Assembly (NCBI GenBank): GCA_030425385.1
Contig: JAUIAH010000009.1
Span: 1 to 64,000, forward strand
Reading direction: 5' to 3'
From: Verrucomicrobiia bacterium
Lineage (GTDB): Bacteria; Verrucomicrobiota; Verrucomicrobiia; Verrucomicrobiales; DEV007
Length of the DNA stretch: 64,000 bases
Below, in pieces: positions 25,547 to 33,456 of the stretch. The notes under the pieces are model-generated. The model did not search any database. It had not been told where the DNA came from and saw only the letters and a list, made by a program, of their open reading frames with translations. Position 1 is the first letter of the stretch, and each line of letters begins with the position of its first letter. Position numbers and translations under genes: made by a program.

Positions 25547-26533
25547 ATGCGTCTCTCGATCCCCACGGCAGTCCTGACGCTCGTGTCGATCCCGTCCCTT
25601 TCGTGGGCGGCCGATCCATCGCAGCTCTATCTTGAAGAGAAAGACTACGAAGGCGCCTATGAGGCCTATGGCGAACGGCTTGAGAAGGCAGAGGTCTACC
25701 GTGATCGGTTAGAGTACGGCGCGGGCACAGCTGCTTACAAAGCGGGCTACTACGGGCAAGCGGCGGCCCATTTGGGCAGAGCCATCCTTTCGGACGACGA
25801 TGCCCTTCAGGGCAAGGCCTACTACAATCTGGGAAACACCCTCTTTCAGTTAGGCAAGGCAAGCGATGATCCAGAAGAGAAAGTGGATCAATGGGAAGCG
25901 GCGATCGATCACTATCGGGAAGCGGAGGCTCTGGCGGATCCTTCTACCGCGTCGAATGCATCTTACAATCGCGATGTCGTGCAGAAGTATCTCGATCAGT
26001 TGAAGCAGCAAGATCAGCAGCAGCAGAACCAAGATCAGCAGCAGAACCAAGATCAGCAGCAGAACCAAGATCAGCAGCAGAACCAAGATCAGCAGCAGAA
26101 CCAAGATCAGCAGCAGAACCAAGATCAGCAGCAGAACCAAGATCAGCAGCAGAACCAAGATCAGCAGCAGCAAGGCCAGCAGGGCGAGGAACAGCAGCAA
26201 CAACAACAGGAAGCCCAAGATCAGCAAAGCGAGTCACCGCAGGAAGCGTCACCCCAAGACCAAGGCAAGGGAGAGCAGCAGCCATCGGAATCGCAATCGA
26301 CTGAGGGAGATGGAGAGAAGAAAGAAGGGGAACTGCAACGGGCCGGGGAAGCGTCCGAGGGGGGAGAGGATGAGGGCGAGGAGAGTGAATTGAGTGCCTA
26401 CGAACTGACCCCAGACGGCAAGCTCAGCGAAGCGGCTGCGAGAGCCTTGTTAGAGAGCTTGGAGGCAGAAGAAGTGAAGGGACCCTTGCAGATGCAGAAA
26501 GGGCAGCGCCGGCGTGTTCTCCGCGACTGGTAA
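25547..26533 (+). CDS. BatC-like TPR protein with glutamine-rich repeat region
   Basis: A 328-residue exported protein with a signal peptide (1-21, cut after SWA). Residues 25-145 contain tetratricopeptide repeats (LYLEEKDYEGAYEAYGERLE; GKAYYNLGNTLFQLGKA; AIDHYREAEALADPS) as in BatC/BatE proteins of Bat (aerotolerance-type) operons. Residues about 155-205 are eight copies of QQQNQD, followed by a long Gln/Glu/Ser-rich acidic stretch. The C-terminal 45 residues are ordered again (LSEAAARALLESLEAEEVKG, then QRRRVLRDW), and this RDW-type end is common in BatC proteins. The MoxR and von Willebrand partners of Bat operons are absent from the window. Confidence 0.72.
   Translation: MRLSIPTAVLTLVSIPSLSWAADPSQLYLEEKDYEGAYEAYGERLEKAEVYRDRLEYGAGTAAYKAGYYGQAAAHLGRAILSDDDALQGKAYYNLGNTLFQLGKASDDPEEKVDQWEAAIDHYREAEALADPSTASNASYNRDVVQKYLDQLKQQDQQQQNQDQQQNQDQQQNQDQQQNQDQQQNQDQQQNQDQQQNQDQQQNQDQQQQGQQGEEQQQQQQEAQDQQSESPQEASPQDQGKGEQQPSESQSTEGDGEKKEGELQRAGEASEGGEDEGEESELSAYELTPDGKLSEAAARALLESLEAEEVKGPLQMQKGQRRRVLRDW
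26018..26161 (+). repeat. Eight tandem 18-bp units within the BatC-like gene
   Basis: Eight consecutive copies of CAGCAGCAGAACCAAGAT, apparently without base differences, encode QQQNQD. Being a multiple of three, copy-number change by slippage would alter linker length without breaking the frame. The repeat produces long Leu/Ile-rich and Ala/Ser-rich open frames on both strands, which are artefacts. It is not a CRISPR array, because there are no spacers. Confidence 0.95.
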
Positions 26534-26554
26534 TCGCTTCCCCTTAAGCGGATA

Positions 26555-27025
26555 CTAACAAACTTTCTTCAGCTTGCACGTCATTGTGAGGCTGGAGGTG
26601 CCTTCTCTTTCGTGGTCGGCGAGGATGCATGGAATGAGTGCTAGGAAATGGCCGCTGATCTCCTGTGCGCGGATTGCCGCGGGCGACGCCATTGCCATCG
26701 CGTCTTCGGCCAGGGTTTTCGCAGCCACCTTGCACTGCGAGGCTAGCCTCTGGCAGAGCTCGCTGCGAGAGAGGTCACTCCAAAGCTCCTCAGCCATCCC
26801 GGCTTCATGTGTCAGGGCGAGAAGGTGATCCCCCATGCACCGTCCCAATGCCTGCAGGTCGGGATGCGATTCCATTGCGAGGCCGGAGGCCTCTCGACCG
26901 AGCAGACGACATTGCCGGCGAAACGCATGGAGAGGGTTGCTCCCACGAGTCTGCTCAGCGATCGCGATCTGTTCCGATAGATGAAGGCTGTTTCGTGGAG
27001 GCATGGGAAAGGCGAGCGTGTTCAC
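26555..27025 (-). CDS. Hypothetical helical protein
   Basis: I do not recognise this 156-residue protein. It is predicted mostly alpha-helical, with no signal peptide and no membrane segment, and it has four cysteines spread along the chain. HLSEQIAIAEQTRGSNPLH, HPDLQALGRCMGDHLLALTH and MASPAAIRAQEISGHFLALI look like amphipathic helices. It ends 22 bp from the convergent BatC-like gene and begins 43 bp downstream of the L,D-transpeptidase gene on the same strand, so it may be co-transcribed with that gene. Codon use fits the genome, so I believe it is real. Confidence 0.55.
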   Translation of the reverse strand: MNTLAFPMPPRNSLHLSEQIAIAEQTRGSNPLHAFRRQCRLLGREASGLAMESHPDLQALGRCMGDHLLALTHEAGMAEELWSDLSRSELCQRLASQCKVAAKTLAEDAMAMASPAAIRAQEISGHFLALIPCILADHEREGTSSLTMTCKLKKVC

Positions 27026-27068
27026 GGAGGATTAAAACATGAAATCAAAGACATGCAACTAGAAACAA

Positions 27069-27689
27069 TTAGTGCTGAACGATTACGGGCGTGCCCAGAG
27101 GCGCATTCTCAAAGTATGCCTTGGCCATCGTTTCGGGAAGGCGTACGCAGCCATGGGAGGCAGGGTATCCGGGGAGAAAGCCCCGGTGCATGCCGATGGG
27201 TCCATTGAAGCGCATGAAGTACCCCATGTCCGCTCCGAGATAACGGGTCCCGGGAGGGCGAGGATCTTTGCGATTGTCGATGTCCTTCTTCACCACATTG
27301 CCAGCCGCATCCACGTAGTCTCCGTAGCAACTGGAGCGATGATCGATATTCTTCTGTGTGACCTTGAAATGACCCGTCGGCGTGGGGTGAGACGATGTTC
27401 CCGTCGAGACGGGGCTGACCCCCACCAATTGGCCCGACTTGTAGAACGACGCCATCTGATCACTGAGATCGATCACAATCTTCGGGCTTCCCGGCACGCC
27501 GTCGCCGTCCCAGTGGGCATCAGCCATGGCAGGATTCACCACGGAAGGTGGCGGCGTGGGATCCACACCGATCCCTGCGAGATAGGGGATATCGCCAGGT
27601 GCGTCGAGCCCTGTCTTGGTAGCGCAGTTTGTCAGGAATAAGAGGGAGAGAGCCGTTCCCAGGAGAGAGCGAAGGATGCGATTGATCAT
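27069..27689 (-). CDS. L,D-transpeptidase (YkuD) lipoprotein
   Basis: A 206-residue lipoprotein with signal and lipobox LLFLTNC (Cys22). The YkuD domain occupies about 75-205, beginning with KIVIDLSDQMASFYKSGQLV. VSTGTSSHPTPTGHFKV precedes the active site. GMHRGFLPGYPASHGCVRLP contains the complete His...SHGC catalytic set. It should form L,D-cross-links in peptidoglycan from the outer face of the inner membrane or attach envelope components. The 5' end faces a divergent winged-helix regulator with only 67 bp between the start codons, which suggests coordinated control. Confidence 0.9.
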   Translation of the reverse strand: MINRILRSLLGTALSLLFLTNCATKTGLDAPGDIPYLAGIGVDPTPPPSVVNPAMADAHWDGDGVPGSPKIVIDLSDQMASFYKSGQLVGVSPVSTGTSSHPTPTGHFKVTQKNIDHRSSCYGDYVDAAGNVVKKDIDNRKDPRPPGTRYLGADMGYFMRFNGPIGMHRGFLPGYPASHGCVRLPETMAKAYFENAPLGTPVIVQH

Positions 27690-27756
27690 ACGATACCTGT
27701 TTTATATTGCATGTTTCAGTTCGCAAGCGAAGTTGGGAAGAATTTGCTTCCCTATC

Positions 27757-28137
27757 ATGAAAACTGATGCATGCACTGATAGCACCATGCCTGTTCCAGC
27801 CAAGAAGACTGTCGTCAATCGAGCACCACGCAAAGCACCGCTGCGTCGGCGGCCGGATCCGGAGCCTGCGGTTGGGTGGACCTACCTCACCAATCACGCG
27901 CACACCATCATCACGCTCCTAAGGGAGCCCGACATCCGCGTGCGTGAACTCGCCTTGGAAGTCGGCATTACCGAGCGCGCCGTTCTTCGGATTCTTGGAG
28001 AATTGGAAAGTGATGGGGTGGTCGTAAAGACGCGCGAGGGGCGTCGCAACCATTACGATGTGAATTTGGACACTCCCTTACGCCACCCGCTCGAAGCGCA
28101 CTGCACCTTGAGAGATCTCGTGCGGGGGTTGCAGTGA
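27757..28137 (+). CDS. Winged-helix transcriptional regulator
   Basis: A 126-residue protein from the ATG at 27757; an alternative ATG is at 27787. A basic N-terminal tail of about 35 residues precedes a winged-helix domain: HAHTIITLLREPDIRVRELA, LEVGITERAVLRILGELES (recognition helix region) and the wing DGVVVKTREGRRNHYDV. This layout matches MarR/ArsR-like regulators. No ligand domain is present. It is divergent from the L,D-transpeptidase lipoprotein gene and ends 6 bp before the convergent 3' end of the giant M56 gene. Its targets are unknown, and the shared 67-bp intergenic region is the obvious candidate site. Confidence 0.75.
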   Translation: MKTDACTDSTMPVPAKKTVVNRAPRKAPLRRRPDPEPAVGWTYLTNHAHTIITLLREPDIRVRELALEVGITERAVLRILGELESDGVVVKTREGRRNHYDVNLDTPLRHPLEAHCTLRDLVRGLQ

Positions 28138-28143
28138 ATACGA

Positions 28144-31100
28144 TCAAGCGTCTTGTGACCGGTTGACGATCTTGGTGTTCCGATAGTCCTGCCCGTAGGC
28201 TCCGGTTGCGGGATCGCGGAGTTGGATCCTCATGTGGAGCCGGAACGTGTTCGATTTGGTGGTCAATCTCGGATACAGGTTACCGTAGGGTCGTTCTAGA
28301 CTGTTGTCCCCCGTGAGGCGGTGCGCGTCCCAGAAGGCGCGAACCGTCAGGCCGCCTTCGTCCCAGGAGACTCCTTTGGGAAGGAGGAAATGTTCGCAGA
28401 TTTCGGACTCTGTGAGGAAGACTTCGCCGCGGGCGAATTTCTCCTCAAACTGTTTCAAGGTCTCGTGGGCATCAATGGCGTGCCGATACGTAGGCCGCGT
28501 CTCCGTCTTGTAGACAGGGCCTGCCTCGGTGGGAATGGCGAGGAGGCGCTCTGACTTGAAGACGGCGTGAAGGGCGGTGCTGCGATGAATGTGAGGGAAT
28601 GGCATCATCTGATAGTTCAGGTTCACCTTGCCGCGGGTCACGCCATCGGCATGCAGGTGCTGAGGTTCAAGGGCTGGCATCCAGAAGAGATCTAGCCATA
28701 GGTGGTCGGGCGGCAGCGAGGCCTGCCCGGTGACCGACCCGAAACGTGGCAAACGAAAGCCGTCGACGGTCTCGCGATAGCCTAAGAAGGTGAGCCCATT
28801 GCCTGCTTCTCCTAAATGAGGATGAGTGTCAGGGTTGTGCGCCACATTGGGGCGAAAGAGGAGCGTCGTCCATGGGGCGTGGGCCTGCAAGGCACTGGGG
28901 AGCGATCCAAAGGCGACGGGAGAATTGATCATGCGCAATAGTGGTAGTTTCGCCTGTGTGAGAGAGTCCCTAACAAGGCCAGGCACATCGAAGTAGGGCA
29001 CGGCTCCTTCATCATCGATGGGGGCCCCTTCGTCGGGTTTGTTGATATAGGCCCCATCAGGAGCGTTGCCAAAGCCGTTGTCGAAATCACGCGTGATGGT
29101 TGGGTCGATGGGGAAGTGATAGTTCTCATCTAGAAGGGGAGCAAAGGCTTGGCGATCCGACACATTGCTAGGGAAATCGGGACGAACGTCTTCATGGTAG
29201 GTCACGCCCTCGACCAATCCGCGGCCATGGAGGTCCTCCGCGAAGGTCGCTCCAGGCGTCACTTGCCACGTCTTGGCCCCACTCTCCGTGAGGGCGTGCG
29301 CGGTGCGGGTCTCGGAATCTTGGGCAGCGTGGCGCGTGAAGAGTTCACTGGGCACGTGTCGTTTCATGGCCGCGTGCCGATAGTCACCGTGGCTCACGTG
29401 AAGACTCACAATGGTCTCGTGAAATTCAGGCTCTAGCACCGGAATAGGTCTCAGCCGTGCATTCACGGATGCCGCGTTGCGGAATCGCCGCGTCCAACCG
29501 GCAAAGCTCTGGTGGTTCCGCAACGGCTTGGCGAGCGGCACGGATTCGTGGGGCGCGGCCCACCGCAGGCGGAACTGCTGCACCGCGTTGTGAAGGTGCA
29601 CGTCTTCTCCCACAGCATCGTAGACCAGAAGTTCCATGGGGTTTTCCTGGGTAAGTGTGAGCGTTTCGTCGTCCCGGAGAATGACTGCGGTCTGGCAGTA
29701 GAAGTGCGAGAGGGGACCGAGGCCGTTGGGGAGGAAACGATTGTCATAGAATCCAGGCGCTTGCTCATCAAATCTAAAGGTGCCAAACCGCATCAAGCGT
29801 ATGCCTCCGCTACCTCCCCATGGATACCATCCCGCAGGCAAGTCTTCCCATGCCCGTCGGCTTAGCGGGTCTGATGACATGACGGCAGGGCCGTAGACGT
29901 CTTTGGGGATCCCGACGGCGTTTCCCCAGAGAGTGAGGGGAATACCATTCAGTTTCAGGTTGGCACCTTCATAGAGTAAGCGCATGGATTGCCGCGGAAT
30001 GATAGGATCATGCCCGTGACTTGGGCAGAAGACTTCGGGAATGAGCCCCACTTCAATGTAGGCGAAGCGGTGTCCGATATCGTCAGGCCCAAAGGTCTTG
30101 CCCAATTGCTGATAGAGTGGATGGCGATTGGAGAGGATCTGTTGAATGATGTCAGTGTCCGGGCCCACGCGTTGAGACACCACCGCTCGACCGTCTTTCC
30201 ATCCATCGAGTTGGAGTTCTCCAGTCTGATAGATCACGAGGGCGGCCTCAGACAATGTATAGATTCTCCCGGCGCCTTGTGGGTGCGATTGAGTATCGGA
30301 CCAGTTCTCCAGATGATTCTCTACTCCGTGGCCTTTGCTAGAGAAAGGAGTGATTTGCCCATAGCCACGGACGAAGTCACTAGCAAAGTCGCCACGATTT
30401 CCTTGATGAAGACCAATCTGCCGGACATAGTCGGCGATTGAGGTGAGGATCTGCAAATGATCGTGTTCGCGGGCGATCACCAAGTCTTGTAGAGCCTCAG
30501 GGCGGACGCCCAGCTTATCGGCCAAGGACCCGCCATAGCCTGGAATCCTCTTGTGGGTCTCGGTTCGAAGGGGCACGTCGCCATCGTAGGAAGAATGAGA
30601 GAGGACGCGTCGGAATCGGTGATAGCCTGCGACTTTACGGAAGCGCTCCTCTTGCTCGTGAGTGAGTAATCCGGGTGGGAGGATGGGCATTCTCGAGCCA
30701 CCGTGAACAGTGATCTCGGGGGATTCGCTATTGGCCGTTAGAAAGCCACGAAGATGATCGCTTCCCAGGTCGCCTGCTGCTTGGAGGTAGGCGTCCACGG
30801 AGGAGTAGGGAGACGTTTCATCCAAAGGTTGTTCATGGGTGAGCGCCTCTGGGGCTATACGATGGCGTGGATGCCAGACAATGCTAGGAGCCAACCCGTA
30901 GATGCGTTTCAGTTCGGCTTCTGTCAGGCGCTTGTCGGATTCGGCAGAATGATAGGAACGATTCGGAAAGAGCACGCTGCTCAGGCAGGTGGTTGCAGGA
31001 TGGCCGGGATGCCTTTGGTGTTCGGTGAGGCCCGGTTGATACGAGGCGTAGTCGCGATCCTCTTCCGTGTCCACCTTGGGTACATCCCATGGGATGCCTT

Positions 31101-32922
31101 CGGAGGCGGTGTTCACATTGATCTTACAACTTTCGTCATCCGCCCAGTAAGCGACCCGGGCGACAATAGGATTGGCATCCGTGGCTTCATCGGCCGTCCC
31201 GAGAGTCCCATCTTCCAAGGCGTAGAGCCATGGCACGGGCATGGGTAAATGGCCTTCTTCGCCAGAGATCGACTCGTTGTCGAAATGAAAGCCTTCCACC
31301 CTGTGCTCCGTTGCGGCGCGTGGATCCAAGATGGGGAAACGGCCCTCCACGGGTTCATTCAGATCCGTGTAGCGTTCGGGCGTGGCTTTCCAGTCCACGG
31401 CAGCAATGACCGAGGTCTCAAGTTCTTCCTGTGAAGTAAAGGCTTTGTGAGGAGAGGAGTAAAGCGGGTAGGCCTGAATGAAGTCGTGCTCTGCGCCAAA
31501 GGTCCGGATCATGCCGGGCTGAGAGATCCACGTGAAGACGGCATCGGTTTCCGATGGCCTCGTAGTGGCTTCCAGCAAGGTGCTTTCCACACGCTTGGTC
31601 ACGGCTGCCTCGATCTCGCGTAATCGCGGATTTGTGGGGGGCGCAGAAGGTAACTGGGCAGGCGTGAGGGTAGGGGAGATAAGGGCGCTGTGTTGGGATT
31701 GTGCGAGGGCGCGTTTGTCCGTGGCACCAATGAGCATCAGGGCGCCAATTGCCAACGCCATGAGCAGTGATTGCCAGGGGCCGCGCTTCGGCTGACGAGA
31801 ACAAAGGGCTCGCACGCGTCGAGAAACTTCGCTCACGCGGTGGGCCATGGTCAAATGATAGGTGGATACGAAGGGGGCTTGAGAGCGATGGTGTTCCACT
31901 ACCTTCAAGAGAGTGCGTCCGTACGCTTGGGCGTGTGATGGTGATAGGTGTCGCACGGCAAAAGCATCACTCGCCAATTCGCGATCGACAAACAGTTGAC
32001 GACGCATGAGCCAAACTAATGGATTGAACCAGTGGAGCCAGCACCCCAATTCCATTACCCAACCCACCAGGCTATCGCGACGTTTGAGATGCGCGAGTTC
32101 GTGATAAGCAATGTGCTTCCAATCGCGCTCAGTTAGCTCGGGGAGCAGAGGCTCTGGCATGAGAAGCGTGGGGCGGCCGATGGTGGACAGGGCGGGCGCC
32201 GAGACCGTCGACGAACTCCTGAGGGCGACGGGCTTCAGCCCAAGATGTTGGCACGCCTGCTGGACGATCAAACCGCCCTCTTCGTGCTCCAGTTCTGGTA
32301 GCCCTTGAATGACGCGATGCTGGCGATAGGCCCGGCAGAGGACGCGTCCGATGCCTAATGCGAACCCAAGTGTCCAGATGCCGGGCAAGAGAAATCGTGG
32401 CCACTTCGGCCCGAGATCGTCTTCTGGCAATGAGGCAACTGCGCCTATCGGAGGTGACGGCGTTTCCGTTATTGGCGTTGCTTGATTGATTGCAGCCTGA
32501 TCGCCAGAATGTGGGTTTGTGAGCCTTTCGTCAGCGTTATTGATAGATCTCGCAATTGTTGGTGTTTCTCCTTCCGAAGCAGTTTGTTGGGTGGTATCTC
32601 TAGCGGGAATACCTGATGGGCTTTTCGTTGTCTCAAGCGCATGATGCCAGTCAGGGCTAGGAAATGCCGGGGCCAGAGCGTCGGGCGTCTTGCCTAAGCG
32701 GTGCTGGAGATTGAAGAAGCTCACAGAAGATTCTGGGACCGTTGGAAGAAAGAGGCGAACCATCGGAATTAGCCACAGCCAAGCGAGCCATTCCCTGGAG
32801 ATGTGTTTCCTTAACAGGATGTGTAAGAGGAATGTCAGGGCAATCAAGATCGTGACCTGCCACGTATGTTCCCAGATCCAAGCGTGAAATGTGTTTGCGA
32901 ATGGCGTGATCATCTCCTTCAT
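28144..32922 (-). CDS. BlaR1-type M56 peptidase fused to a Verru_Chthon cassette protein A-like region
   Basis: A 1,592-residue single ORF. Residues 1-400 are a BlaR1/MecR1-type M56 membrane metallopeptidase. Hydrophobic segments lie near 20-37, 43-60, 170-190 and 385-403; the zinc motif is HIAYHELAHLKRRD (about 269-282) and the third-ligand region is DRELASDAFAVRHL. In BlaR1 the last helix leads to an extracellular penicillin-binding sensor. Here it leads to about 1,180 residues that match my knowledge of Verru_Chthon cassette protein A: ISQPGMIRTFG, VARVAYWADDESCKINVNTA, HPGHPATTCLSSVLFP, GKVNLNYQMMPFPHIHRST, then TGDNSLERPYGNLYPRL. It overlaps blaI by 4 bp, so it probably inactivates BlaI by proteolysis on an unknown cue. 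No cassette B, C or D genes are nearby. Confidence 0.85.
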   Translation of the reverse strand: MKEMITPFANTFHAWIWEHTWQVTILIALTFLLHILLRKHISREWLAWLWLIPMVRLFLPTVPESSVSFFNLQHRLGKTPDALAPAFPSPDWHHALETTKSPSGIPARDTTQQTASEGETPTIARSINNADERLTNPHSGDQAAINQATPITETPSPPIGAVASLPEDDLGPKWPRFLLPGIWTLGFALGIGRVLCRAYRQHRVIQGLPELEHEEGGLIVQQACQHLGLKPVALRSSSTVSAPALSTIGRPTLLMPEPLLPELTERDWKHIAYHELAHLKRRDSLVGWVMELGCWLHWFNPLVWLMRRQLFVDRELASDAFAVRHLSPSHAQAYGRTLLKVVEHHRSQAPFVSTYHLTMAHRVSEVSRRVRALCSRQPKRGPWQSLLMALAIGALMLIGATDKRALAQSQHSALISPTLTPAQLPSAPPTNPRLREIEAAVTKRVESTLLEATTRPSETDAVFTWISQPGMIRTFGAEHDFIQAYPLYSSPHKAFTSQEELETSVIAAVDWKATPERYTDLNEPVEGRFPILDPRAATEHRVEGFHFDNESISGEEGHLPMPVPWLYALEDGTLGTADEATDANPIVARVAYWADDESCKINVNTASEGIPWDVPKVDTEEDRDYASYQPGLTEHQRHPGHPATTCLSSVLFPNRSYHSAESDKRLTEAELKRIYGLAPSIVWHPRHRIAPEALTHEQPLDETSPYSSVDAYLQAAGDLGSDHLRGFLTANSESPEITVHGGSRMPILPPGLLTHEQEERFRKVAGYHRFRRVLSHSSYDGDVPLRTETHKRIPGYGGSLADKLGVRPEALQDLVIAREHDHLQILTSIADYVRQIGLHQGNRGDFASDFVRGYGQITPFSSKGHGVENHLENWSDTQSHPQGAGRIYTLSEAALVIYQTGELQLDGWKDGRAVVSQRVGPDTDIIQQILSNRHPLYQQLGKTFGPDDIGHRFAYIEVGLIPEVFCPSHGHDPIIPRQSMRLLYEGANLKLNGIPLTLWGNAVGIPKDVYGPAVMSSDPLSRRAWEDLPAGWYPWGGSGGIRLMRFGTFRFDEQAPGFYDNRFLPNGLGPLSHFYCQTAVILRDDETLTLTQENPMELLVYDAVGEDVHLHNAVQQFRLRWAAPHESVPLAKPLRNHQSFAGWTRRFRNAASVNARLRPIPVLEPEFHETIVSLHVSHGDYRHAAMKRHVPSELFTRHAAQDSETRTAHALTESGAKTWQVTPGATFAEDLHGRGLVEGVTYHEDVRPDFPSNVSDRQAFAPLLDENYHFPIDPTITRDFDNGFGNAPDGAYINKPDEGAPIDDEGAVPYFDVPGLVRDSLTQAKLPLLRMINSPVAFGSLPSALQAHAPWTTLLFRPNVAHNPDTHPHLGEAGNGLTFLGYRETVDGFRLPRFGSVTGQASLPPDHLWLDLFWMPALEPQHLHADGVTRGKVNLNYQMMPFPHIHRSTALHAVFKSERLLAIPTEAGPVYKTETRPTYRHAIDAHETLKQFEEKFARGEVFLTESEICEHFLLPKGVSWDEGGLTVRAFWDAHRLTGDNSLERPYGNLYPRLTTKSNTFRLHMRIQLRDPATGAYGQDYRNTKIVNRSQDA

Positions 32923-33317
32923 CCTTGTTTGTCTTCTAACATTGCTTTGAGTTGGCGGATTTCCTCTTCGGAGAGGGATTCATTCTCAATGAAGTGCATG
33001 AGCATCGGCCCTGACGCTCCGCGAAACACTCGGCGTGCGAAGTCGGAAACCGCTTCACGAATGCAGTCCTCGCGAGCGATGGCGGCACGGTAGACGTTGC
33101 TGCGCCCTTCCCGTTTCACCTTGAGAGCCCCTTTCTCCACTAGCCGAGCGAGAAAGGTATTCACCGTCTTCTGAGCCCATTGGCGTTCCCGGGGCAAGCG
33201 CTCACAAATGGCACTTGCTTTCATGGGGCCTCCGCCTTCCCACAGGATGTTCATCACTTCCCATTCCGCATCAGAAATGCGTGGTCCTGCTTGGGTGATT
33301 CGCTTCTTTGCTTTCAT
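32919..33317 (-). CDS. blaI: BlaI/MecI/CopY family transcriptional repressor
   Basis: A 132-residue winged-helix repressor. The DNA-binding domain covers about 10-80: RISDAEWEVMNILWEGGG, ASAICERLPRERQWAQKTVN and TFLARLVEKGALKVKREGRS. The C-terminal dimerisation helices include FIENESLSEEEIRQLKAML. In known systems the BlaR1-type peptidase triggers cleavage of BlaI and release of the operon. The stop codon overlaps the start of the M56 fusion gene (ATGA), so both proteins are made together. Two TACA-N2-TGTA boxes overlap its own promoter, which supports autorepression. Confidence 0.92.
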   Translation of the reverse strand: MKAKKRITQAGPRISDAEWEVMNILWEGGGPMKASAICERLPRERQWAQKTVNTFLARLVEKGALKVKREGRSNVYRAAIAREDCIREAVSDFARRVFRGASGPMLMHFIENESLSEEEIRQLKAMLEDKQG

Positions 33318-33321
33318 TGAT

Positions 33322-33370
33322 TACAGTTGTAGTCCGTCGACAAGTTAGGACTACACTTGTAGGAGATCAA
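33322..33370 (-). promoter_or_regulatory. blaI promoter with two BlaI operator boxes
   Basis: Reading on the minus strand, TTGATC (33365-33370) and TAACTT (33342-33347) are separated by 17 bp and form a sigma-70-like promoter. Box 1, TACAGTTGTA (33322-33331), lies between the -10 element and the start codon. Box 2, TACACTTGTA (33352-33361), lies inside the spacer. Both match the TACA-N2-TGTA core recognised by BlaI/MecI repressors. Their centres are 30 bp apart, about three helical turns, and together they form a larger near-perfect dyad (GTAGTCC...GGACTAC). Confidence 0.75.
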
Positions 33371-33456
33371 GGCGAAACACAAATATTGTCGAATGTGGCG
33401 ACTTCTTAGAGGAAGAGGCACGGATTCTGCCTGTCTTTCTGGTAGCCACCACTTCC

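Noticed and set aside
26018-26161. Direct repeats that could suggest a CRISPR array
   Set aside because: The 18-bp units are contiguous with no spacers and lie in frame inside a coding sequence.
25850-26285. Minus-strand frames rich in Leu/Ile/Val or Ala/Ser across the 18-bp repeat
   Set aside because: They are direct consequences of translating the CAGCAGCAGAACCAAGAT repeat in other frames.
28144-33317. Beta-lactam resistance operon
   Set aside because: BlaI and an M56 peptidase are present but there is no beta-lactamase gene and no penicillin-binding sensor domain with SxxK and KTG motifs on the peptidase.
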